A stretch of 21,869 nucleotides of DNA. Source: Sergeia podlipaevii. Taxonomy: Eukaryota > Euglenozoa > Kinetoplastea > Trypanosomatida > Trypanosomatidae. Positions within the stretch are counted from its first letter, which is position 1. The number at the start of each line of letters is the position of its first letter. The translations under genes were made by a program, and so were the position numbers. The notes below the pieces were generated by a model. That model did no database searches, was not told the origin of the DNA, and saw only the letters and a list, made by a program, of their open reading frames with translations. The stretch lies in contig JASANZ010001884.1 in the NCBI GenBank assembly GCA_030849805.1, positions 1 to 21,869 of the forward strand, in the 5' to 3' direction. Shown here piece by piece: positions 15,470 through 21,869 of this stretch.

Positions 15470-16594
15470 ATGCTGTCTACCACTAGTGTCTGCCGGCGCT
15501 ACCGCCTTTTCCATCCAGTGAGGCAGAACGTTCCGTTTCACTTCAACCCCATCAAGACCCTGTTTCCGCTAATCTATGAAAATAATCTACTCGCTAAGCC
15601 GCGAAATAGCTGGGAAGACTTTCAAGGGAGGCAAGAGTTTGATGATGACCACTCTTTGCCGGTGGTGGGCTCACGAATTAATGAGAAGACAATGACACAC
15701 AAGTGGTCTCACTGGGACCAGTATATAAATCCTCAGCTTACACAGAGCTGGATGAATGTCACTCCGAGCCCTGAGTACGTTGGACCCCGAAGTGGCCATA
15801 ACATGATCAAGATGGGCTGGATGAAGATTGGCGGAAGCTGGAAGTACTCGCGAGGGTACAATGACGCCCGGAAGGGGTTTGCGAAAGGCCAGTGGCAGGA
15901 GCGGAAGATGACACCTCGCTTTATGCTAGCGCCTCGTGTGTCCGCCGGGGGCCCGAGAAACCGCTATGAAGGCAAGGCAACTTTTTCTAGAATTACACTT
16001 ACAAAATTGCTCTGGGCCATTGACTCCGGAAGACTCAATCCGAACGAAACCATTACACTGTACCACCTGCGGGCCGCTAAGGTCATCGCAGACCGCGAGA
16101 TCATGTGGCCTGGGTTTGTACTTGTCGCAGGTAATGTCGCAAGACTTCCGTTTCCCCTCCATATTGAGTTGCAAAATGCCTCTGCACGCGCAATTCGGCT
16201 AATCGAGGAGACAGGTGGTAGCTTCACCGGTACCTACATGACACACGAAGGATTGTATCAGGAACTGCACCCTGAGGAGTTTCCTGTTTTTACAGAGCAA
16301 GAGATACCAGAGCACAAAGGTCTCGAAAGCTTCGCGACGAACCCTAGCAAACGCGGATGGCTCTCACAGTGGTACGAGGACGAAAGCAAGTTTGCACATC
16401 CAGATGCGGGGCGGCGCCACGCCCACTACATCCGCCCACCAACGGACAGAGACTTCCCAGCTTCAGTGGAAGAGTACGAGATGGTGAAGCACCATCAAAA
16501 GTGGCATCTCAATCAGTCTGGTACCGGCACTATTCTTCCATGGCATTCACTAAATACCACAGATCTTGCTAAGCGGTCCAGTGGCCGTATTTAG
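15470..16594 (+). CDS. Mitochondrial large-subunit ribosomal protein uL15m
   Basis: This is a 374-aa protein from ATG 15470, the first ATG after the acceptor. An in-frame open stretch upstream is only pyrimidine-tract translation. The N-terminus (MLSTTSVCRRYRLFHPVRQN) is basic, hydroxylated and free of acidic residues, as in a mitochondrial targeting peptide. The centre matches L15: a Gly/Lys/Arg-rich block (GWMKIGGSWKYSRGY, about 120-145), then LTKLLWAIDSGRLNPNETIT and the diagnostic end ASARAIRLIEETGG at 237-250. Long N- and C-terminal extensions beyond the bacterial size are usual for the protein-rich kinetoplastid mitoribosome. The Trp-rich C-terminal part (about 290-360) has no bacterial counterpart that I recognise. 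Confidence 0.8.
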   Translation: MLSTTSVCRRYRLFHPVRQNVPFHFNPIKTLFPLIYENNLLAKPRNSWEDFQGRQEFDDDHSLPVVGSRINEKTMTHKWSHWDQYINPQLTQSWMNVTPSPEYVGPRSGHNMIKMGWMKIGGSWKYSRGYNDARKGFAKGQWQERKMTPRFMLAPRVSAGGPRNRYEGKATFSRITLTKLLWAIDSGRLNPNETITLYHLRAAKVIADREIMWPGFVLVAGNVARLPFPLHIELQNASARAIRLIEETGGSFTGTYMTHEGLYQELHPEEFPVFTEQEIPEHKGLESFATNPSKRGWLSQWYEDESKFAHPDAGRRHAHYIRPPTDRDFPASVEEYEMVKHHQKWHLNQSGTGTILPWHSLNTTDLAKRSSGRI

Positions 16595-16896
16595 CACAAA
16601 GTTGACGTATAAAGGTGTGAAGTGTAGTTACAAACTCTGCACAAAACAGTTGGCTTACACTTTGGTGATTATGTTTCCCTTCAAAAAAAAGACTTTAATT
16701 GTTTTTCTTCCTTCTCGGTATGCATGTATAATTTGTTGTTTCAAGAACACCATAGTTTCTGAAACTCCATGAGGTTTGCCACTACAATGGCGGCTTCTTT
16801 GTCCGTTTATTCATATCTGTCATTTTCTTCTTTGAATATATATGCACACAGTTATCTTTTTATGCTTTTTTCTGTTTCAATTTGTTTGTGCACTAG
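16595..16896 (+). other. Spacer and ASF1 splice acceptor
   Basis: A short spacer. Its last part (about 16863-16896) is T/C-rich and ends in CACTAG (AG at 16895-16896), the likely acceptor of the ASF1 gene, with a 33-base ATG-free leader. Confidence 0.65.
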
Positions 16897-16929
16897 GAAC
16901 TACGTGACAAAGCAGAGGTCGTGCAACTC

Positions 16930-17505
16930 ATGTCTCGCATAATCTGCCGTGAAGTAGTTGTGGAGAAACCAAACCCAGGTAGTTTTACAGACCCCATCAC
17001 ACTGAAAATTACACTGGAGATATTTGGGCAGGCTCTTTCTGAACCCATAGAAGTTAAGTTTACGTGGTCGCCAATATGGGATTTCCCTGTCGATCAAGAA
17101 TTAGATGAACTGGAGGTTGGTCCACTAGCGACTCTTGGGCGACATGAGTTCACAGTGCAGAGTGACCCGCCAGACATTTCGGGAATTCCTGATCCCACCG
17201 GCCCTACTGCGTTGATTGTGTCCTTGTGGTACAAGGGATCTGAGTTTCTGCATCTTGGCTTCAATGTGGCTGTAACATACGAGGGAGAGGAGATTCCAGA
17301 AGTATTCACTGCTGATCATGTATTGCAGCGGCATATTGGAAGATGCTTTATAAAGCACCGGGAAGTGGAACGAGATGTGGAGTCTACCATTGCCGCTACG
17401 CCTTTTGATTCCGACATGAGTGAGAGTGATGAGAAAATGGAAGGAGCTGCAAAGCGTACCAAGGTAGAAAAGCAGGAGTCGAGTGAATCAGTCATCAAGT
17501 CATAG
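16930..17505 (+). CDS. ASF1: Histone H3-H4 chaperone ASF1
   Basis: This is a 191-aa protein from ATG 16930, the first ATG after the acceptor. Residues 1-155 match the ASF1 immunoglobulin-like core. Conserved landmarks include the VDQELDELEVGPLATLGRHE segment (54-73), equivalent to the DQxLDxxxVGP...GRH block of animal and yeast ASF1. The histone-contacting strand ALIVSLWYKGSEFLHLGF spans 94-111. The tail (about 155-191) is acidic then Lys/Ser-rich, as is common in ASF1 proteins and likely disordered. The protein delivers H3-H4 dimers to other chaperones during replication and transcription. Trypanosomatids carry more than one ASF1 paralogue and I cannot say which this is. Confidence 0.93.
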   Translation: MSRIICREVVVEKPNPGSFTDPITLKITLEIFGQALSEPIEVKFTWSPIWDFPVDQELDELEVGPLATLGRHEFTVQSDPPDISGIPDPTGPTALIVSLWYKGSEFLHLGFNVAVTYEGEEIPEVFTADHVLQRHIGRCFIKHREVERDVESTIAATPFDSDMSESDEKMEGAAKRTKVEKQESSESVIKS

Positions 17506-17795
17506 AGAGACGACATTTAACTGGTGCAAGCATAGAGAAATAGATATATTTTTTTGGGTTTGAATTTCTATCAATAGTTTGTTTGTGACTGAGCACCAGT
17601 TGTACCACAATTTTCTTATGTGCATTTACGGCAAAAGGCGTACTAGTTCTGTGCTATGTGCGAAAAGCACGTACATAAACATTGCTATTTTCATTGTTAC
17701 TATCACAGATACGATTATTTAAGGCCAAACATGTTTACGTGGTCATCTTCTTTTTCCTGTTAAGAACATTTGCTATCGTTATCACAAAATCAAAT
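17506..17795 (+). other. Spacer / ASF1 3' UTR
   Basis: T-rich non-coding sequence after ASF1; no feature recognised. Confidence 0.55.
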
Positions 17796-17826
17796 CTTTC
17801 TTTTTCTTTTTTTTTGTTTTCTTTAG
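17796..17826 (+). promoter_or_regulatory. Orphan trans-splice-acceptor-like site
   Basis: A long pyrimidine tract with two G interruptions at most ends in TTTCTTTAG (AG at 17825-17826), as strong as the acceptors of the real genes. The next ATG (17833) opens an ORF of seven codons; the second (17858) opens 77 codons. Confidence 0.5.
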
Positions 17827-17857
17827 TAACAAATGCAGCATCCGTGCACGCAATAAC

Positions 17858-18091
17858 ATGTGTATCACGACTACAAGAGTAGCGGCTTATGCGTCCTTCA
17901 CTCATGGCTCGTTTGCCCTGCACGCTACAGTGGGATCGACATTTAGCACTGCGTGGTATGCAGACCATTTCGCCTGCTCTACGGCAGCCTACCACCGAAT
18001 AGGGCGGATCTGTCAACGTGGTGAAATACATGGTTTCTCCACCCCGGAGGTTTTTAGTGGGTATGAGCCTAAGTGTCTCTCCTATGATTGA
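17858..18091 (+). CDS. Possible small protein, 77 aa (uncertain)
   Basis: The ATG at 17858 lies 32 bases after a strong acceptor-like site, although a short uORF (17833-17856) comes first. The translation is rich in Ala, Ser, Thr, His and Cys, with no membrane segment and no motif that I recognise. The local composition (17860-18290) is more balanced than the surrounding T-rich spacer, so something other than plain UTR may be here: a small gene, a non-coding RNA or an old retroposon fragment. Evidence is weak. Confidence 0.25.
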   Translation: MCITTTRVAAYASFTHGSFALHATVGSTFSTAWYADHFACSTAAYHRIGRICQRGEIHGFSTPEVFSGYEPKCLSYD

Positions 18092-19010
18092 GTACCACAT
18101 AACCAGCAATGGTATGTGTAAATGCATTTTCTTCTTTTCTCGCATGCACTGGCGACCCAGAGTCGATCCCTACAGGGACGGCGTCATCAGGGGGCAAAAA
18201 GTGTAACTTAATGGACATCAGTGGCAACCATGGGCCACTTGCGCTGCAAATACCGTCTTTAAATAGCACAATAATTTCTGGTTTGCAGCGTCTTTATTTA
18301 TAGAATTTCTAACGGGTTTCGTTCATTCATGTCTAGAGATTGACGACTGGGCTTTTTCTGATGGGTCACTATTTATGAAAGCAGAGTGAACGCACAGTAG
18401 TTGGTAGTACTGTTGTTGATGAAACAGTGTATGATTTGCGCTCAAGTTATGAGGCTTTGCAGAGTCCATTTATGCTTGTTTCATATTTACATTTGAAGTG
18501 ATTCATACTTGTTAGGTTTCCATTTTTTATCGTTTTGCAATTTTTCCCAATCACTAAATGAAGTATTGTGTGTTAAGTTGTCATTTATCCATTTTTATCT
18601 TTTTCTTTACATAAAATTGGTATATTATAGTTTGTTGACTATGGGTGGGTATGCTATTGAATGTCATGATGCACAACAGGGAGACAGAATCTATTGACAT
18701 TAAACATTGTACTACCACGATGCTTGGCCTCCCTATTTTTGTTTTGCATGAGTTAGTAGTTGTGATGCATTTTTCTTTCTCTCTGAGGTTCAATACAAAT
18801 GTGGATGTTGGAAGTGAGGCTGCGTACTTTCTATGCCGTAAGAATAAAGCAGTTGTTATAGTTCTTCTAGTCGGTGGTGATGGCAAAAGACCATCGGACT
18901 AGCCACCATTCAAGGCCACTTGAGACACACCGGCCGTCTCTTAAACTTGTTTGCTACTCTGTTGCTTTGATATGGTTGATTTTCACTTGCCCCGCATGCC
19001 AATACTATAC
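18092..19010 (+). other. Long spacer, partly of mixed composition
   Basis: No gene is recognised. Two stretches (about 18130-18260 and 18870-18945) are less AT-rich and lack T tracts, unlike the rest of the spacer. An 83-codon ORF at 18651-18902 has no good acceptor and an earlier out-of-frame ATG at 18641, so I do not call it. Confidence 0.5.
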
Positions 19011-19060
19011 TTCCTTGCTTTTTTATTCATGTTTCTATTTTACTTTTTTTTCTTGAGTAG
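19011..19060 (+). promoter_or_regulatory. Probable trans-splice acceptor of the glycosyltransferase gene
   Basis: A T-rich tract ends in TCTTGAGTAG, with AGs at 19056-19057 and 19059-19060. A later AG at 19109-19110 (GCACAG) could also be used. The choice decides whether the upstream ORF at 19099 is in the mRNA. Confidence 0.55.
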
Positions 19061-19098
19061 TTAAAAACCTTTTATCAGTGTCTATATAGCGGGCTTTC

Positions 19099-19176
19099 AT
19101 GTGTGCACAGCGTGGCGTTTTTCAGTGTCAATTCTCTATCACATCAGAACCTTTTGGCCTGCAACGCCACTCATGA
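19099..19176 (+). promoter_or_regulatory. Upstream ORF overlapping the glycosyltransferase start
   Basis: The ATG at 19099 opens 25 codons ending in TGA at 19174-19176. The last bases form ATGA, so the stop overlaps the ATG of the main ORF (19173-19175). It is only in the mRNA if the acceptor at 19057/19060 is used. Confidence 0.5.
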
Positions 19177-20699
19177 CCAGTAAATGGCAAGTTATGTGCA
19201 GCTTCCCCAAATGCATGAAGTGGGCATTGCGCGCTGCCGTGTGTTTGCTTATTGCGCTTCAGGTCATGCTGATATGGTGGCCTTTTTCGTCCAGCGAACC
19301 CCATGCCCTAAAACCCTCACCAATCAATGAGGAGGAGGTATACCTGCGCCGCCCGGATGGCAAGGGTGGCGAGGTGCGTGTGATGGCGGCTGTTGTCAGC
19401 ACACACATCACCGATGAGCTGTGCATCAACGTTGCCTCTGCGTATATGAGTGGACTGCCGACAGTTGTCATTGGATACAGTTATCAACACTTTCGGCTTT
19501 TAAGTAAAATTGATATTGTGCTTGCGACGATTGACAAAGCGGAGCTGTCTGACGACGACGTGCTGATCTTCACTGACTCTGACGCCTTCTTCACTGGGAT
19601 GGATCCGCTCCCGTATATTGATCGCTTCATCGCCGAGTCGGCTGCCAGTCCGCGTGACGTGGATCCGCGCGCGGTACGCGAGGGACGCAAGTTGGCACCG
19701 TTTGTGGTTTCAGGGGAAAGCAATTGCCACTCTCCACACTTCTTTGGTGACCAGAAATCTTGCGCAGCAGACTACGACCCCATGATAAATGCGTGGGAGT
19801 CATACGCGGAGGAACACGGGATGGTGCTCGCACCGCGAGTAAGGTCGCACCTTAACAGTATGCACTACTTGAACAGCGGCACTGTTGTTGCGCGTGTGTG
19901 GGCACTACGTGAGGTGTACCAAGCCATTGTGAATTACACGAAAACACACACTCCTGTTTTGGGAGTCACATGGGTATGTGATCAGAGTGTTCTGGTCCAT
20001 CTGTACAAGGAACTCCGGTACTGGGAGATGGACAGTGGCGCGCTGATTGCAGACGATCCTGTACAGTGGCAAGACATGCGCTCATCAAATGGATTGCGCG
20101 CGGGGGTGATGCAGCTTGACGAACTTGTGGAGTTGGCAGCTCCGTTTGTATCAAAAGCGCATAAATATTATCAGCTGATCAACGAAAGATGGCCCGCTGC
20201 TAAAGCGAATGGAGTACTCACCTATGATTTTCCTTTCAGAAATGATGAGTTGAAAAATGATGCGTCTCGCAGAATATCTATTGAAGAGTATTACTATCCG
20301 ATTGATCGAAACTACATGCTCAGAGTGTACCAGCAGTCCGGTGGCCCTGCGAGTTTTACCAAGCGCCGCGTGCATGGGGGCAGTGGCGTGATTGACATTG
20401 CCCCGCCGCTTCTGTCCGTGAAGCCGCGTTATGGCGTGGATATTGTGGAGGATGTCACGCATCGTGTGTTTCCGATGATTGTGCACATGGCCGGCCCTCA
20501 AAAAGAGCGACGTGTGAGAGAAGCACTTCCATTTGCTCAGTGGTACGTGGCGATGATGTTCAACGATGACTCCCGCCGTCTTGCAGAGAAGTTTCTCTCT
20601 GATACGTACATGCAGCTGTTCCCGTCAACGAATCACAGTCGTGTGTTACTTAGCAGCGTGTGTGGGAAATCCTTGCGTAAAATCAAAATCACAATATGA
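19173..20699 (+). CDS. Type II membrane glycosyltransferase, PLOD/collagen-glycosyltransferase-like
   Basis: This is a 508-aa protein from ATG 19173, with alternative in-frame ATGs at residues 8 and 15. Residues 17-36 form one hydrophobic signal anchor with basic residues in front, so the protein is probably a type II Golgi/ER enzyme with a luminal catalytic domain. The GT-A features are VLIFTDSDAFF with DxD at 135-137, YLNSG at 232-236, CDQ at 269-271 and a late HMAGP with H438. This order is seen in the glycosyltransferase domain of lysyl hydroxylases (PLOD) and its relatives. Residues 140-230 hold extra cysteines and insertions. There is no C-terminal hydroxylase domain. Possible N-glycosylation sites include NYT and NHS. 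The donor sugar and acceptor cannot be told. Confidence 0.8.
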   Translation: MTSKWQVMCSFPKCMKWALRAAVCLLIALQVMLIWWPFSSSEPHALKPSPINEEEVYLRRPDGKGGEVRVMAAVVSTHITDELCINVASAYMSGLPTVVIGYSYQHFRLLSKIDIVLATIDKAELSDDDVLIFTDSDAFFTGMDPLPYIDRFIAESAASPRDVDPRAVREGRKLAPFVVSGESNCHSPHFFGDQKSCAADYDPMINAWESYAEEHGMVLAPRVRSHLNSMHYLNSGTVVARVWALREVYQAIVNYTKTHTPVLGVTWVCDQSVLVHLYKELRYWEMDSGALIADDPVQWQDMRSSNGLRAGVMQLDELVELAAPFVSKAHKYYQLINERWPAAKANGVLTYDFPFRNDELKNDASRRISIEEYYYPIDRNYMLRVYQQSGGPASFTKRRVHGGSGVIDIAPPLLSVKPRYGVDIVEDVTHRVFPMIVHMAGPQKERRVREALPFAQWYVAMMFNDDSRRLAEKFLSDTYMQLFPSTNHSRVLLSSVCGKSLRKIKITI

Positions 20700-21224
20700 G
20701 TGTAATGGTGCCTGCTGTGCTGCTATATACAAGAGCGACTGCGTTTCTTTTTTTTTGTTTTGAGGGGAACAGCTACAGGAGCAGAAAACAAGATTGCTGA
20801 ATGGTACTAAATTTTTTTTCTAAGGAGCTATGCGCTGTCAAGAATACCGTTGACATTGTATTTTGTCGTTATTTTGTAAGATCTGTGCACGAATAGTTTC
20901 TGTATTTATATACATATAGATAAGACTAAAGCACAAGTCTTAACCTTTTTTAAAAATGTATATTCAACTGTCTTACTCAAGGAACCCTCCTGGTAAGAAC
21001 CAATAGCTCACTTCAAAAGTATGTATGCGGGGAGTTATCTTACACATTGCAAGAGATGATTCTTAAAAAAAACAATGAACGGTTCTTGTAGTTTGCAGAA
21101 AATTTTATGGTAGTCAACACAGCCGGAGGATCAATGAAAGCGATCTCTGCTAAGCACACTTTAGATTACTTTCAATGATGGCTATTAAACGGCTATATAG
21201 TCACCTAGCTTACTTTTCTATTTT
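20700..21224 (+). other. AT-rich spacer, no gene seen
   Basis: This is probable 3' UTR and spacer after the glycosyltransferase. Only T and A runs and a few short mixed stretches are visible. Confidence 0.55.
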
Positions 21225-21486
21225 CTCTTTCAGGATTAGACATTAGACACTCGTGGAAGNATTAGACACTCGTGGAAGATGTTATTCTTGAGATTCTATA
21301 AAAAGTGTAATGAATGTTCAGCAGCAGTGTTTCTATTTATATCTTTGATGCATATTATACTGCTTTGCTCAAATGAAGCGTCTTTTTGTTATCAGTATTC
21401 ATTTATTTGTCCTCTTTTCCAATATATACTGACTTTGCAATTTTTTTTATTTAATTTGCTAATTCCGTTTGCGGTATTTCCGTTTC
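21225..21486 (+). repeat. Tandem repeat copy A (about 240 bp, with assembly seam)
   Basis: It starts with CTCTTTCAGGATTAGACATT and ends before the same motif at 21487. It matches copy B along most of its length, with the best match around AGTGTAATGAATGTTCAGCA. It contains an N at 21260 flanked by an exact 18-base duplication, which lengthens this copy by 19 bases. A pyrimidine tract and AG (21232-21233) at its start look like a splice acceptor. The first following ATG (21279) opens 79 hydrophobic codons that run into copy B. Confidence 0.85.
21260..21260. other. Ambiguous base at a probable assembly seam
   Basis: A single N has the same 18 bases on both sides (21242-21259 and 21261-21278). 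Copy B has that stretch only once. This suggests two contigs with overlapping ends joined by a placeholder. Confidence 0.85.
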
Positions 21487-21717
21487 CTCTTTCAGGATTC
21501 GACATTAGACACTTGTGAAAGATGTTATTCTAAAGATTCTTAAAAAGTGTAATGAATGTTCAGCAGCAGTGTATCTATTTATATCTTTGATGCATATTAT
21601 ACTGCGTTGTTTAAATGAAGCGTTTTTTGTTGTCAGTATTAATTTATTTGTCTATATTTCCGATATATAGTGAGTTTGCAATTTTTTTTATTTGCTAATT
21701 TTGTTTGCGGTATTTCC
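21487..21717 (+). repeat. Tandem repeat copy B (about 231 bp)
   Basis: It starts CTCTTTCAGGATTCGACATT and ends GCGGTATTTCC, like copy A. Differences are scattered substitutions plus small deletions (for example five bases near the T run). The ATG equivalent to 21279 is followed by TAA after two more codons, so any protein reading of copy A is not kept here. It also carries its own pyrimidine tract and AG (21494-21495). Confidence 0.85.
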
Positions 21718-21869
21718 AAAGACAGCGGCCTCTCAGCTGTAACGATATGAACAGCTTGTATTGTGATCCGCTCTCTACCTTTTTTAAAAACAACAATCAT
21801 AACAGCGCGAGACAGCTAGACCAGCATTGAGTGTTGGTAATATCTATTTTTGTCAAGATAGCTTCTAGA
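21718..21869 (+). other. Right-edge sequence, nothing recognised
   Basis: After the repeat there are about 150 bases of mixed sequence with an A/T run near 21780; no ORF or signal is recognised. Confidence 0.4.

Noticed and set aside
18651..18902. 83-codon ORF in the long spacer
   Set aside because: It has no good pyrimidine tract plus AG in front, an earlier out-of-frame ATG at 18641, and no recognisable protein features.
1..21869. tRNA, rRNA, CRISPR array, insertion sequence or viral genes
   Set aside because: None was seen. There are no cloverleaf-like stretches that I could recognise, no regularly spaced repeats beyond the tandem pair, and no transposase or integrase motifs.

Overview
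The window looks like nuclear DNA of a trypanosomatid (Kinetoplastea); genus and species cannot be fixed by reading alone. The reasons are these. All convincing genes lie on the + strand, head to tail, with no strand switch. Almost every gene follows a long pyrimidine tract and an AG, then a short leader without ATG, as expected for spliced-leader trans-splicing of a polycistronic transcript. No RNA polymerase II promoters, bacterial ribosome binding sites or operons are visible. The products include glycosome/peroxisome biogenesis, flagellar-type adenylate kinase and mitoribosomal proteins. Coding regions are of mixed base composition, while the spacers are rich in T tracts and AT/CA/CT microsatellites.

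Layout, left to right. (1) 1-1235: 3' part of an unrecognised Cys-rich protein. Its reading frame has no usable ATG, and it seems to continue from an upstream exon across a 199-nt candidate cis-spliced intron at 17-215. (2) 1798-2034: a probable small gene of 78 aa. (3) 2465-4702: KLHDC4/Kel3-like kelch protein. (4) 4974-6047: unrecognised 357-aa protein. (5) 6718-9558: PEX6-type AAA ATPase. (6) 10072-12081: DEAD-box RNA helicase. (7) 12514-13464: Fe(II)/2-oxoglutarate oxygenase of prolyl-4-hydroxylase type. (8) 14247-15023: adenylate kinase with an N-terminal RIIa/DPY-30-like docking segment. (9) 15470-16594: mitoribosomal protein uL15m. (10) 16930-17505: histone chaperone ASF1. (11) 17506-19172: a long spacer with an orphan splice acceptor and a 77-codon ORF. 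(12) 19173-20699: type II membrane glycosyltransferase of PLOD-like type, with an upstream ORF whose stop overlaps its start codon. (13) 20700-21869: AT-rich spacer ending in two diverged tandem copies of a unit of about 240 bp. The first copy contains an N flanked by an exact 18-nt duplication, probably an assembly seam.

The genes do not form one pathway. They are co-transcribed housekeeping genes for glycosome import, RNA processing, flagellar energy buffering, mitochondrial translation, chromatin and the secretory pathway. The most unusual signal is the candidate cis-intron at the left edge, because very few conventional introns are known in trypanosomatids and this gene does not resemble the two well-known cases (poly(A) polymerase and a DEAD-box helicase). 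The other points worth following are the overlapping uORF, the 24-bp perfect palindrome next to an orphan splice acceptor, the small ORFs and the tandem repeat.
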